From contig OX442317.1 in the NCBI GenBank assembly GCA_949358305.1, positions 7,506,186 through 7,570,185 on the forward strand: a DNA stretch of 64,000 nucleotides, in the 5' to 3' direction. This DNA is from Strigamia acuminata. Its lineage: Eukaryota > Arthropoda > Chilopoda > Geophilomorpha > Linotaeniidae. This document shows, one piece after another, positions 36,603 through 50,640 of the stretch (position 1 is the first letter of the stretch; each line of letters starts with the position of its first letter). The notes under the pieces are model-generated. The model worked only from the letters and a program-made list of their open reading frames with translations. It did no database searches and was not told where the DNA came from. The translations under genes and the position numbers were made by a program.

Positions 36603-38251
36603 AAAAAAAAACATTAATTTGATTCAAGCGTGATAAAGAACCCTTCACTTGGAGAGGCAAAAACTTTTAATTGAAACCAATTTGCATTTGAAAAACACCA
36701 TAAAACTTAGCGATTACACTGAGTGATTGATAAGTGACTTAAATTTCAAAGCTTACGACATATTTTTTTTTTAAATAACTGCTTTCAATTAAATTATTCA
36801 TTATTTTAAAAGCTGTTGTGACTACATACCTTTAACATTATCGAATTATTACGATGACTCGTAAAGTTTCCGCAAAATCCATCCGAGAAAAAGAGATTGA
36901 AAAACCACTGCCACAGATTCAAACGCCTATTAAAGGTGAAAAGGTGGCAGGTGTTTCAAATGCATGAGATCGACCGAAAATTGTTGAGATACTCTGCCTC
37001 AGATCATGAGAACCTGCCAACGTGTAGATAATCACGTACATATGCCATAAACCCACCATCTACCTTGTAGTTCATCAAATTTATATGGTAAATGGATAAG
37101 AAGCTACACGTTACAATATGTTTACATGAACATCTTTTTCTACAAGTTAGCACGTTCTAACTATGATGTAGCCTGCAGAAATACGTTTTATTGACAAAAT
37201 AAATACCGTAAATGATCTAATAGAATGCGGAATGCCCATTCAACACCGTATTAATGGTAGTTTAATCATTAATCATGTTTACATGTACTCGGTTGTCGAG
37301 AAAACTGAAAATACGAATGTTACTTGAGCTAAATTTGATTTGTTTATGGGCTGAAATAGATCGACAACCATTTTGTTGTTCCAGATAATCAAAATGCATT
37401 ATGGGTCATTCACATCTGATGTCAAGTTTACCAGAAAACTAATGTTATGTAAACGCACACGGTTAACCGGACAAATAAAATACGAATTTCCACTTATTTG
37501 GAAAACTGTTAATCAATTTATAAACAAGATGTCACAATTAATTAATTTTTTTGTTAGTATTTTTATAACTTATTTGCCTCTTTGGATAATCTTGCACTGT
37601 TTATGCTGAATGTATGGAATTTCTCTGCTTACATTCCTCTGCCATGGAAAAGCAGAGTCATTTATATGAGCAAATATTTCATGTGTATTATTTTTGAAAT
37701 AAGAAAAATACTTGAAACATTCTTTTAATTTATGTCAATTGTGACTAAAGCTGAAGTGTATTTTGAACCTTGCAAATTATAGTTCATTAAAAAACAAATT
37801 TCTATTAAATAATAGTCAATTAAACTAATTTAAAAAGTATGTTCCTTATTTCAAGCCAATTACAATGAAACTTCGAGTTTAACTCATCCAGAACAGCATA
37901 TTTAATTATGTTTAACACTTGAAATACAGTTACCTGCACTTGACATGAAATCAATTGTATCATAATAATTAAATAAGCATTACATTTCTCCCATTTTAAA
38001 ACAACTGCATATAATTAAAGCACTAACATATTTAGCAGAGATTGAAACTCCACTTCACCTTTCTTATTTCTTAGAACATCTTTAAGAATAGGTAAAAAGA
38101 TTTATCTATTTTTTCTTGCATTCATTAATATGAATGAAAAAATGTCTTGCAGATAATGTACAATATCCGGATGTTCTTTTGTTATCAGAGATTCATAATT
38201 TAGGTTGAATAGAGCTGGTAGAAACCATGCTGAGACTGGTTTTTGAGGGAC
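35612..38251. other. Noncoding, poly-A tract
   Basis: It includes frames of 133 codons (35620-36021, plus) and 144 codons (36010-36444, minus) with no recognised features; these lengths are near what chance allows in DNA of this composition. A 28-base A run lies at 36574-36601. Confidence 0.5.
36574..36601. repeat. Poly-A tract
   Basis: Twenty-eight consecutive A residues followed by more A-rich sequence. Confidence 0.9.
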
Positions 38252-38475
38252 CCCATATGGTTGAAAAATATATTTTACAATATATTACCTTTTCACTTAA
38301 CGCGTTCCAAAATGTATAACAGTTCACGCAATTAAGTATATTTTTTATACATTACCCATAATACAATTGAAAAAAAGCATTTGGAAATGCTTTCAAATTT
38401 GACAAATAATAATATTGGGAATGCATTTCATAATATATTTTACAAAATGTTTTATCATTTGCAAACCAATATAAT
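38252..38475. mobile_element. MITE family 1, copy E (right end missing)
   Basis: The left end CCCATATGGTTGAAAAATAT is the best-preserved left terminus of the family. It is followed by GCGTTCCAAAATGTATAACA, CATAATACAATTGAAAAAA and ATCATTTGCAAACCAATATA, then the match stops. The terminal CCATATGG half is absent at the right. Confidence 0.7.
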
Positions 38476-41400
38476 CGGACATTTCTAAAGTAAGATTTTA
38501 CGTCAAGATTTTTAAAAATACGACTTCAGCTTTAAAGGAAATTGGACCAGATAGGGAATTCCACAGGATATATCTAATTTTTAGCGGGGAATTCAAACTA
38601 ATTAACTAATTTAAATTGTTTCAACTAATTAATCCAAGGTTAAACCCATTTGTTAGCACTAGTGGCGAATTTCCCACGTAGTTTAACTTTAAGAATGCTT
38701 AAAATTCCCACTTTTTAGCATTGCAATATCACCGTGGTTGGAGAAAAAAGCCAATTTCAATGCAACTCACAGCCTTCCACTTAGCAATTCAGTATTTAAA
38801 TACAAGAGGGGAAAAGAAAAAAGAAAAAAGAAAAAAAAATTTACTCATTGCATAAGAAATAAGAACAAATGAAACGCATACACAATGTCGATAAACACAC
38901 ATCCACACACGCATAAAAAAGAAAAAGAAAGCGGGACATAAAAACAGGACGTTCCCACAATCTCTAAAGCGTATGCCGATTAAATTTACATGTTTTTTTT
39001 CCTATACAAATGAGTCTATACCGCCGTATTAGCAAAAACAGAATGGAGAATGACACTGTTCGACTCGAAACTTCAATTCACAAGAGCAATACAAGTCAGG
39101 GGCAGGATTATTACCTAACTAAGCTATTTGGTACTGTGAGAGAAGTACAAAGACATCCGTTAAGTTGAACGTTTCTCTACTCAACTGCTTTATTCAAATC
39201 AAGGGTTAAAACGAGCCAATCACGGCAATCCATATTCATAGTGACCGAACTCAACCCAAAATAATAGATAACCGTTAAAAACTACATTTTTCTGAGTGAG
39301 CTTTGCGGATAACTAAATGGGCGCTGGACGCATGTCACGTTACTAAAGCCTGTTTCACAGTTGAAATAAAAATAAAAATATTTCCTATTTTTCCGCGCGA
39401 TTTTTTTCTGCAACAATTCCGCAGCGTATCCGCAAGTGTGAACAAGGCTTAAGGGAAAAATATAAAAGTTGCATGATGTCATTCATGATTACATTGCTCA
39501 CAATTCAATCCTATGACTATTGATTCAAATGTCACAATTTTTTGTGGTGTCCAATCCAATTCTAACGTCCAATTCCCAAATGCATGGGTAGCATTGCTGC
39601 ACCCAATCCTAGGACCAACTGCCGACAACGTGGCCAAACATGCATGGTTAGTGAGACAATTTTGTGGCCGCAATTATGGTCGAGATGGTAGAAAACTAAG
39701 AATGACTCCTCGGGTTGACTTAGATTTCACCACTTCCTATTGCCTATCCTGATGTGTTTTCATGAGGTTTGAAGAATGTGGTAATGGAGCGCAAGGATGA
39801 GCGGCCATTACAAAAATATTTAAATCAGTGAGTTTAATATGCAAAACAACCAGGTGGCGCTGTCATAAAAAGTGAGACAGGTAATAATTGTTTTCAAATG
39901 AAAAAAGCGATATGTAGCATATCCCTCATACCATTGGTCCAGGGACCACTTCTGGGATTGCAGTTCTGACTGGGGACTGTTCAGAAACATCGTATTTGTC
40001 CGCCAGACAGTCACAATTGTTAACTAGAGCAGGACCGGATGAGAAAGAGACAAAAGAAAGATATCCAAAACCTCAGAGTCCACTGTAGGGCGTTTTGGCA
40101 TTTTCACAACATTACGTACATGTTCTGTATATTAAATCACTAGGTACGACTTGAGGCAACAGAAGTTTATCATTGATTTTAATTCTAAACTTACTTCTGG
40201 TCTATTTTTCCCCACTCACAGCAAATTTTTAATTTATTCCTCATTCCAACCCACACAATTTGTGGAGCTTATTAGATTTTTAATAAAAACCCTCGTGAAT
40301 AAAATATGCAAGAGTTTTACTAATTTTTTCTTTAAAAAAAAAGCCTTAGTGTAGGAATAATCACAAGTGTTTCCATCTTTACTGAACACGCAACAACCCC
40401 AAAAGAGAAGAGAGAAAAAATTTAAAAAAAAAGGTTAAGTGATAATTCATGTACTTGAAACACTTTAACCTTAATTCCAAAGAGCCAGATTATTCAAGCT
40501 CATAGAATTTTAGCCCGAAAATAAATCTCTTCAAAAAGAAATAAGAGCAACACTTTTAAACAATTTGTCGTGGCACCGTGCTCGAGTGTCTTTTACGTAT
40601 CACCTCATAGCGCTGTATAATTTTCTCCAGTTCTTGGTTGGCATTTATTTATTGGCGTCTGTCCGCTCACAAACGTGAGCGTCCGGGATATTGGAGCCTG
40701 GCACTGATGCATAACTCCTTTCCTCTTCAAGGGATTTAAAGATTCTTAAGCGCATAATTTAAAGCTTTAAATGTATTTCACCGGAGAAGAAACGATGCAT
40801 AAACAAAAGAAAAACAGATTTACACTTTATAAATTAAATAAACACAAATGTAATTTCTTTTTATCGAGGCGGGAAAGAAAGGACAAAACTTTTAAATATT
40901 TTAAATATTGTTAGTAGAGCTTCTCTTAAGCTGTGTAAAACAGTGGAAAGAATAAACTGACACAAGTTTACTCTATGGAGAAAGGTTAACACATCATTAG
41001 GTCATGTGACCAATACAGTAAATAAAGAACAAATCATACATGTCGTCAGGTCAATTATTCACAAGATATTATTGATAGAATAAATCCTTAAGAAAAATAT
41101 TTAACAGAGTAAATGGCCCTAATTTAGTGCTTATTTCTAACAAGTATTATGTATCAACCACAAGTGAACCAAATTGAGGTTTAATGCCATTAAAAATATG
41201 TCAAGTGTTAAGGTACATCGTCTAAATCCGCATATTCATTTAACTTTCAGGAGGTCAAACCACCAAAACAAGAACCTTGGCCAAATCCAAATTACCAAAC
41301 AGTAAGAACATCTGTGCACACATTTTGCATCACTTTATAGAACCATTTTAAACTTTCTGCCATTATTTGCCACGTGTGGCGCTAACTAGTATGGTTATTA

Positions 41401-41834
41401 CAAAAGCTTGATGGAACATCTCACAAATTATAGGATGTCCGAACTTGATTACCACCTAAAGATGAAAAAACACCACACAAATTAAGCATATAAAAAGCAC
41501 TCAATACTTTCAGCTTCAATTGCTTTCTGTACCTAAACCAATGCCTAAATGTGTTTTAAAATTTTAACCGGCAATTTTTAATTAGCTCCCTACGCAGATT
41601 AAATTAACCGCTGAATTAATTCACAGCCGATCTCTTGGAATTATTGATAATCCAAATAGCACTCAGGGTATGCCAACAAGGCCTTAACTTCTCTCTTTTG
41701 TAACCGAATGTTAAATTACCGAGCACCACAAAATTTACTCACCAGGCGCATTCACAAAGTGAATGACTAAACAGCATTTTAAACGGCATTTTAAACGACT
41801 TGTCTCGATCTAACTTCAAAAATTGCGGCCGATT
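38476..41834. other. Noncoding, no recognised gene
   Basis: AT-rich with purine-rich low complexity near 38810-38940. A small inverted-repeat unit lies at about 39345-39451. Frames around 39480-39750 overlap on both strands and are not recognised. Confidence 0.55.
39345..39451. mobile_element. Very short MITE-like unit
   Basis: AAAGCCTGTTTCACAGTTG at the left is nearly complementary to CAAGTGTGAACAAGGCTTA at the right (about 15 of 17 positions). The right end, in complement, reads AGCCTTGTTCACACTTGCGG, a common style of DNA-transposon terminus. It is about 107 bp long. Confidence 0.45.
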
Positions 41835-42007
41835 GAGTCTGTTTTCAATATAACGAATCACAAAGAACCCGAGAAATCGATTCGTTATAACGAGAATTCG
41901 TTACGTCGTTTTTTTTAATGTGACCAGTCAACAAAACCAGCCATTTTTAGGTATTTGTTATATCGATAATTCGTTATATCGCGATTCGTTATAAAGAGTT
42001 TCGACTG
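41835..42007. mobile_element. pogo/Tigger-like MITE, copy 2 (inverted)
   Basis: Reads as the reverse of the element at 20261-20445: GCGATTCGTTATAAAGAGTT then TCGACTG at the right end, followed by TA (42008-42009), with the shared core CCATTTTTAGGTAT. The left terminus (about 41835-41855) is mutated. About 173 bp. Confidence 0.8.
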
Positions 42008-43819
42008 TATTTATGTTTCTAGCGCACCATCCAAACCTCGCATCATTTAATAGAATAATAAACTGCGCGCTCACTTTTTAGTCTTTCGCACATACGAAAA
42101 TTCATTAAATCTTCAGCAATCATGCCTTTAAAATCTGCACAATTTTAGCATAAGAATACGGCTCTATATTTTTTTAATAAAACCTTTAATCTTATTCTTA
42201 GAAGATGATTGAAATTACCTTTTACGCCTATTCTTGAACACACACTTTCGCGGCTTAATTAATTTCCCCACTTCGTTAAAAATTAATGAAGTCTAACCAA
42301 GATTGCGAATAACCATTACGCATATTGCAAGCACAAGTGCAAATATAATGCAACGACTTCAAGCTCCTCATAAAGTAACTCCAGCTGTATGCTAATAAGC
42401 TTCGGAAACCACCCCAACTCCATCCCCAGAGAAAGAACCTAAAACACACAATCCTCTAATTAAATCCATAAGATAATTTTCAAAACTCATTTCATTATTC
42501 AGCCACCTTTCTCTAACTACGCTCCAATTCCGAGTATTAAAAAGCACCGCTAAAACGCCACCTGGTCCGAAATAAAAACCAAATAAAAAGTAGAAAAAAA
42601 AAAACCAAAATATTTATATACAAAAAAGGGGCCAGTGCAAATATCAAATGGATTTCTCTTTGCACGCCATAAATAACAAACACAGATGCAAGTAAGCATG
42701 TGAGCAAAACGTTATGGAAAAGTAACTTAACTCGAGTAAAAGGCGAGAGTATTGGAAAGGAATTTAAAAACAAATTGCAACCCACCTTCACCTTGCGCAG
42801 CTAGAAAATAACTTGAGCACAATTTCTGCCTTTACCAAAATGCAAATTCCTACGTGTTGGCGAATCCATTTCCCATTTTAAATTACTCGAAAAATTTATA
42901 TTTTTTAGCATTTCTTTTCCCCCGCTATGGATTTATGCGCGTATTGGCACGCGAAAACTAAAATGGAAAAACTTTTCCGTTTATTTAGCACAAATACTAA
43001 AAACGTCCTGCCAAATTATTCAGCTAAGATTTAGCTATCTTTATGGGATTGAGCCCACACATTACAGAGGTTGTGGAGTCATCACGCACAAAATAAATAA
43101 CATGGATACGACCGCAATGGAATATATTAAGTTCCCCCAATCTCTCTAATGCCATAGTTCCGCCAGACAAAGTTATGGATGCTTTTGTTTTGGGTCCAAT
43201 TTGTCTGTGGCTGCTTTGATATGACCGACAAAAACTTCTACAACAAAAAATACTTCATTTCCCCCCATTTTTATTGAGTTTGGATCCAATTGAACATTTC
43301 GAACCAATTCGAGCCGGTTAATTCAATATCACTTGACTGGAAATTGAGTATTCCCATTTTATTTATTCATTTATTTTATTGGTGCATTTCTAAACACTCA
43401 AACCAAAAAACGCAATTTCCAAAACAAAAAAAATGCATCCAAGCACATCAAAACACCAACTAAAAACGCGTTATCGTGTCACTAAAAGCATCAAAATGAC
43501 CAAGCGTTTTGGCATGTCTTGTCGCCCCCCCCCCCAAAAAAAAAAATTAAATGCGGAAATGACATCACGCTTGTGCCAACTGAAACGGATGTTGTCATGT
43601 TCTTCACTTCTTGTCGCTTGGAATGACTAGACGAAATAATCAATCGAACCAACCTTCGAAAACGCGTCGCACCAAAAGCACAGAAAAGCAGAGCCACCTA
43701 GCGCCATTCTAAAAAATAAAAATTTAAAAATTTAAAATAACAACAACTAATTATTCAGTAAATTTCCAAAATAACAATTCTCACGACCCAATCTTAATTC
43801 GCACCTGAACGAGCCTATT

Positions 43820-43836
43820 CCCCCCCCCCCCCCCCC
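43820..43836. repeat. Poly-C tract
   Basis: Seventeen consecutive C residues. Confidence 0.9.
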
Positions 43837-44933
43837 ATTTCTCTTCATTTAAAACTTGCACACAGTCGTGAGCACAAAGGTTTCGACCTCCAGCACCAAC
43901 ACTAACAATGCAACTTTAGCCTCGCCAAGTAATTCCTTTGTGAGGAATCCCCTCCCCCCCTTTCCCTCTATTTGCCTTCTCAGGTCGCCTCGTTTATGAG
44001 GGCATTATACATGCAAGTGAAGCGGCTGCAAACTTAATAACAAGCAAGCCGCAAAATAATCACTGCTACACAAACATTAAATAAACATTTGAAAACAGCC
44101 GTGAAACCACCAGGCAGCATGCATTCTAAGCGCGGGGCCAAAAAGGCGCTAAAACTGCGTTGTGCGCATTGCTCAATGAGAAGTCGTGCAGCACATGTGG
44201 GAGGGAAGGTGAAGGGAGGAGGGGCAGAGGCCTTTGCAACTTATCTGCACCCACCCTAAAACAATGCTAATTAGGGTTATGTGCCATGAAAGTGCAATTA
44301 GAAAACATTCAAACTTAGCGAGATGGAATTAATAACGGAACACAGGTCTCGCATGAAAACAAGTCGCTAATTAATATTAGTACAATGAATTTGTTTATAC
44401 AACTATTTTCCCATTTCATCAAAACGCGAGAGAAGATTGCGCGCTTTAACGCTAATTCTCCGCAGAGGCAAATTTTCTTCACATATGCAAATCTCCGTAA
44501 ATAGGGTCACCTTTATCTAACCTACATCTAGATAGACTGCGTTCGGCCGTAACCGCAAGCAGGTGTTAAACTGGGGGAAGGGGTCCCTGAGTTATGATCT
44601 AATTACATTTTTCAGTTTATATGTATTAAGATAATAGATAATCATAAAAGGATTAGGCAATTACGGGCGCAATTTTGAATTTAAAGCGAGTCGGTGCCGC
44701 ATACAATTACACTTAATTGCGCATGTTTGATAAATTAAAGCAGACGTTCTGAAGAAAACATCAATCCAAGACAAAACTCAATTCAATACGTACACATTGC
44801 TTTTCAATCTGCTCATTAAATTTGGATCAGCATTCTCCTTATTTTGAAACAAACAAAAAAATCATCTTCAAACTTATTTATAGTACAGATATAAAGGTTA
44901 GTATAGTTCCTCCTTAAAAACTTCTTACCCATG

Positions 44934-45332
44934 TCATCTGGAAATGTCACCACAGCTCCCTCCCACATTTGAATGCCACAGGCAGTCATTAGTCAGCCAA
45001 CTGATTACCCAACCGCAAACCCATCTCCCATATTTTACATCGACTGAACTTTCATAATAAGTAGAAATGCACTCGTATTCACCTTTCTCATACTCACTAG
45101 AATATGCTGAAAAATAGTGATTAAACATATAGATAGGCTTTTCAACAGCGAAAACCGTCTTCGCCAACCACTGAAACGTTGCACAAGCAACTTGTATAAA
45201 TGAAATATTCTCAAAACTTATTAAAACCACGGATGGAGTCGGATTCGGATCGAAGATTGTTGTAGACTCAAAGAAACGTGTGTAGACAGTATTGGATTTG
45301 AAAAAACAGTGAATTTTTATTCTATTGTTCAA
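44934..45332 (-). other. Unrecognised 132-codon open frame
   Basis: A minus-strand frame of 132 codons, rich in Tyr, Trp, Cys and Ser rather than Lys/Asn/Phe as in neighbouring chance frames. It contains EKGEYEC, which superficially resembles the second-cysteine motif of Ig domains, but the spacing to upstream Cys/Trp residues does not fit an Ig fold. I know of no family match. A stop-free frame of this length is expected to occur by chance roughly once in a window of this size and composition. Confidence 0.15.
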
Positions 45333-45665
45333 GTATATAAAGGCAAAAGATTAAGATTAATCCCCAATTTCTTATAATACATTCACTCGGGTCACAAGTG
45401 AGTTTTTCACTTGCGCCACGGTGGTCAAAACACAAAACTAAATTAATATACTTTGGAAATCACCAGTTTCCACAACCACCTTCCTAGAAAAGACCATTGG
45501 AATTATATTGCAATGCATTTTCTAATATGTCGCCCTAACAAATCGTTGTTACATTTCCGGATATTCGATTTGCGTTGTCGCAAGTAAGAATATTGCACGT
45601 ATTACGGATCCCCCAATTTAATTACACTTTTAACCAATCAAACTTAACACTTAACACAATAAACC

Positions 45666-45755
45666 CCAGACTTCAACAGCTGATAATACTTGTATACCGG
45701 TACCCTTGTATACAAGTATTACCATATACAAGTATTATCACCCGCTGATGTCTGG
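45666..45755. repeat. 90-bp imperfect palindrome
   Basis: CCAGAC...GATAATACTTGTATA (45666-45696) is mirrored by TATACAAGTATTATC...GTCTGG (45725-45755). The inner 15 bases of each arm pair perfectly. The centre carries a further ACTTGTATA/TATACAAGT copy and a GGTACC site. It may be a small foldback element. Confidence 0.8.
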
Positions 45756-47150
45756 TGTTTCACCTAGTGGCAAAACACGAATTTACTCATAATTTCAATT
45801 GCCAGCATAGAGTAAGGGTCCAGTTTTTTTGAACATGACTGTACGTAGGCATAAATTACACTTGAATTTTTTTTTCCAAAAAAATTCTATCTAAACCATT
45901 TGCAGACTGCAAACAATTGAAACCTCCAAAGCCCTAGCATAAAACTATGCTTTTCCACGTACATAAAACACTGCCCCATTCAACCTAGCAGTCGATCCCC
46001 ACACATCCCAACCTGTTATGTGCAAGACCTTGAACATAACACTCGAAAAACACTACAACTATGTTGCAGCGCATGCACATTTCACCCTCCATCAGACCTG
46101 AGTTTCTCCTTGTACCCATTCATTCCGAGTAATATCAACTTTTGACCACGCAGTCAGCAAACCAGTTCCCATCCACAGTTCCAAAACCATATATCTTCAC
46201 TGCCTTGTTACATGTATCGATTGCAAATTCAAACTCCAACCAGACATACACTTGTCTTTCACCAAAAAAGAAAAAAAAAATACATTTCAAACAAAAATAC
46301 TTTAGACTTTTCCTTTAAACCCTCCAACAACAAACACCAGATAAGATACTCCAACTCATCCTCAACACAAACACCGTTGTCGGTTAAGTTTAAGCCATAA
46401 AATCAATCGAAATTTCTTGCACAGCTGTTGACGTACTTAAAAAAATATCTATATATAAAAGTGGAATATGAAAATGAGAAAACAACAACAAAAAAGGTTT
46501 GGTTTTCATTAGAAGTTCATGGCTCTTTTCAAAAGCATATTAGCTGCTTTTTTTTCAATCTCGAAAAATCAAACAGCTGCTTGACTTTTTAATAGACATT
46601 TCAAAGTCTTAATATATTGTAAACCAATATTATTGCAATTTTCAATGAAGTTTGCACACAGCTGTGTCTGCCTTTTATGCATGCGGAGAAAAAGAAGGGA
46701 GTCCATGCTTAAGAACCTGTCGACACATTTCTTCTCTAAATGAGCTCACCAGCTGGGCTATTGAAGATTCTCTTTATTCTTCTCGCTTTCAGTGAATTAA
46801 CTAATTATTAAAACTGTGAGAAAAATAAACCTGACACTTAATGCTGTCTCCGAACACCGCACGAATTCCAAATATTTTCATTGCTTTCGCACTAAACTTG
46901 TCACCAACTTCTCACTTAAGTCTGCTTTCCATACCCACGAATATCGAAACCACTGTTTCTTCATCTTTTTGGAGACGGCACCCTAAAGATTCTCAAAACA
47001 TTTCCACTTTTTATATACCATAAACAATGAAAACTGCACAAACTACAGTTTGCGCCCGATATCTTGATGCAAAATTCAAACTGCGCATCCCGTTCTATGC
47101 AATTGATTTCCTAATTCCAGCCGTTATTTAGCAGCACTAAGCCTTATATA

Positions 47151-47400
47151 CAGGGTGAACAAAAAGTCTGTATCTTTACTTAATATTTCTGAAAGTGCTG
47201 ACAATGCATCTAATCTGATGATGGCAAAGTACTAAAGTTAGGTGGGGCAATCTTTTGGTGACCTGATATTTGACCTTGGGATGTTCCTTCAAGGTCATTT
47301 GAAAATTATCTAGGAAACCGTTAGAGATAGACAGAAATTTCCAATTGTAAACTTGTAAAGCAACATTCATTTAGTCTAAAAATGAATAATCCTCAAATCT
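47151..47400. mobile_element. Possible Tc1/mariner-type terminus
   Basis: CAGGGTGAACAAAAAGTC begins right after TA (47149-47150), the same start pattern as the element at 5320. No complementary right end was found; the right limit is arbitrary. Confidence 0.3.
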
Positions 47401-50282
47401 TTTGTACTAAACATTTTTAAGAAAATCGCAATTTTTATTCAAATTTCCAAAATTGAAAAAGTGTCAAAAACGTGCTGATTAGACGTAAAATGGCCCAAAA
47501 AATGTAATCTACTAGTCTGTTTGATATTTTGAGCACAAGATCTCGCATTCACAGAAAAGACATTGGTTTAGAAACGATTAAACTATCGCAAACCGGCGAA
47601 ATTGCTGCAGCTCCTCACTTGCAACGAGCAAATGATCGCTTATCGCTCAAATAGAAATAGTTTTCGCGACTCATTGATATCGCTTTTGCAACCAGGGAAT
47701 TTCACCCATCGAAAAGAAGGTGCTATTTTTGGTCATCATCTCCCAAACGATCAAGTCAATCGAAAAGCACTCACAATTCCGCTATTTTTCTCACCTGGCT
47801 TCGCACTTACGGCCACTCATTCGCGTCCGTTAAAGCTCGCTGCTCTTCAATAATTCAGTCGCCAGTTCTGTTGCTGATACAAATTTTAGTAGAAAAGAAA
47901 AAGAAACAAAATTTTAAATATACATGTGTCAGACGTGTTTCCATTTTTTAAGATACAATAAATAACCCTCTGGTTTTAATATGTAAACTGAATTGTAATG
48001 TATTAACATTCTATTCTCTTCACATAATTTTTACATTTAAATTGCAATTACAATGTACTGTACACACAAAATGCAAATGTAGCGCGGCTCTTCCTCCACA
48101 AGTCACTTTAAATTCCCCAAATCCCCAAAGTAAGCCTTGAAAATGAACTAATTATTCTGCATGTAATTCTACACACATTACACAATATCACTAGCATAGC
48201 ACACAAAGAAATTCTAAACTTTTAAAACTAATAAACCAGGTTAGAAAACTTACCTTTTCAAATTAAATAGATTACAACGATAAGTCTATTATTAATGAAA
48301 ACCATGAACGGATCACGACTGCAAATCGCACTGCAGCGCCCCCATTGCTGTAAATTAAATTCCCCACCAAAAAATGCCACATTGTTATGTGAATTATAGT
48401 CATTGCCCAAAAGCCTCAATTTTCTATACTGTATAATGACACTCCATTCATTTCCAAGCAAAGGTTTGAAAACCCACTTCCAAAAAAAAAGTCATTCGCG
48501 CAGCAAACGTCTTCATCACTTCAGAAAATATTTTTTTTCCCACTCGCATAGAGCGTTAAATCGGTCCATCCCTTTCTCGAGAAGAAACATGTTCGTAGTT
48601 CACTTAACATTACAGTTTTCTCTGTCCTGAGGAACCAATTCATCAAACAAACATGGCTATTGACAAAACTTAAAGGTCCCAAATGCAACCGTTAATAATT
48701 TACCTGTATAGAATCTCGTTCGGCATCGACTTCTAAACCTAACATTCTAAATTGGAATTTAGAAATTTGCAAGAAAGAATAAAGCACATCTACACTGTCT
48801 GATTTTGAGGAGTCGATTGACTTTATTCATAAGAAACAATGGAGAGTTACCAAGTAATTTTAAGTGGGGTCCGGATACTATTGAAAATTTTTATCGAGGT
48901 CCAGAAAAAAAACACTTAAAGACCTTACTAAAAACCTAAGAAAAAAACACTTAAAAACCAAATAAACACATTGAGTTTAAACATAACATCCTACGGTACA
49001 AACGCATTAGCCAATGCAACCATTCTGCGGCCACGAAAACATCATACTTCTATTGTCCTAATTATTCCTCCGCACTTCCCACTAAAGTCGGCTAGACAAG
49101 CCAAAAATGCCGTTGGGAATAAAGAACTTTTGCTTATACTGTAAAGTCGTTTAATTAAACTTAAAAGCAATAAACAACTATTCCCTTTAAACAATAGTGG
49201 CTAAAAATCCATTCTACAACTTTTTTTTAACAAACCTTGAGACCTGCCGACACCACTCACCAAAAATCGATTACAACTTTCAAAGTAAGGTACAAAAAAG
49301 AATGACTAAATCCATTATGTACGTGCGTACATAATTAAAGTTGTTCTGGGATTACACATTCTGCAGCTTGAGATGCCTAGTGGAGGAGGAGGAAAGAGGC
49401 AAATCTTTACTCGGAAACTTAAGAGTTAACTGCTTTATTTGTAATGTGCGTTGTTACCAAGCGCATTGCTGCCTGCCAACCGTACAGTCGTTGCTTAACA
49501 TTCAGACTTTTAGCTACTTAATTAAAGAACTACTATTGTGTCTCGCACAGCAACACTTATGATAACACCAGATGGTTATTTTGATGTCTTCCTCCAACTC
49601 CACCGCCTTCGACTTACGGAGAGCTCACCAGCAAAGCACGCATCTAATTCAAGACCAAAACTGAACTAATTTATTCATCATCGGTCGCTAACAGCAACAA
49701 AACATCTTTTTACGATACATTAATGGGTTTCCAAAATGACACGCTGAAGTGATTATGACGATTATTTTGCTGAAACGATTATCATGCGACCTGTGTGGAC
49801 CAATCGCATGAATAATCATCTGAAAAGGAGTTGTTAGTGCTGAAGAATGCTTGAACGAAGAAAAAGAGAATTAGTTGTAAATTATTAAATTAATAAAAAC
49901 AATTAATCAATTTAATTTAACAAAAACAAATAAATAAATCGAAACAATCACTTCAGCGTGTCATTTTTGAAACCCCTTAATATTCACAACCAAAATAACC
50001 AGCACTAAAACACAACAGTTAAGAAATATAGCCCACAACAAAATCCAACCAAAGATAACCACCAAAACATTCTTGTTTTGATTTAAACACGAGCTTAAAA
50101 AAAGAAAGAAAAAAAAAAGCCATGATTAGTACGATCAATTCCCCCAGCTGTATTTCTCAGCCTGCACCTAAAAAGATCGCAGTTACAAAGGTGATAGAAG
50201 TGACCACAAAAAAGCTCTACGAATGAACTCTAAATAGAGTGCGAATCAAGATATCACGGTGCCAGATAAGCTTTTCACTCCT

Positions 50283-50640
50283 TCAGCACGTCAGGAAAGT
50301 CCACTTTCGCTTCGGACAAAAATAAGTGGTGTAAAAGAAAGAGTTGCACACGACACGAGGAGTTAAAGTACAAAGAAAAAGAAGCAGCCAGTCAATGTTC
50401 CCGAGCCTTCGCCATGCATTGAGGAAGTGATAAAGAAAGGGAAAGAATCTGATAAGGTATAATGGGATTTCAAGACGAGAGGGTCGGTGAGTGCCGCGCC
50501 ACGCCATTGTACACGACGATACCGTTTTTTCTCCAACCAGGTGTTGGCGTCGATCTGGTACCTGGGATTCCAATCACGTTTGACGGCACACAGTCTTGAG
50601 CATTCGAGCTGCTTACAATGAGGTTCATTTTCCCTCTCTT
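50283..50640. other. GC-richer patch, possible noncoding exon or promoter
   Basis: Base composition is near 45-48% G+C against about a third around it, with CpG-containing motifs. On the minus strand overlapping frames are open, including a 52-codon ATG frame between about 50625 and 50470. On the plus strand a pyrimidine tract ending CCAACCAG (about 50541) resembles an acceptor. Neither reading gives a recognised protein. Confidence 0.2.

Larger units (their letters stand above)
42010..45665. other. Noncoding, poly-C tracts
   Basis: AT-rich with two C runs (about 43517-43526 and 43820-43836) and a GC-richer patch near 44100-44240. The 132-codon minus-strand frame is listed separately. Confidence 0.55.

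Noticed and set aside
44934-45332. Ig-like EKGEYEC motif in the 132-codon frame
   Set aside because: Cys-Trp and Cys-Cys spacings do not fit an Ig domain and the strand is opposite to the true Ig exon.
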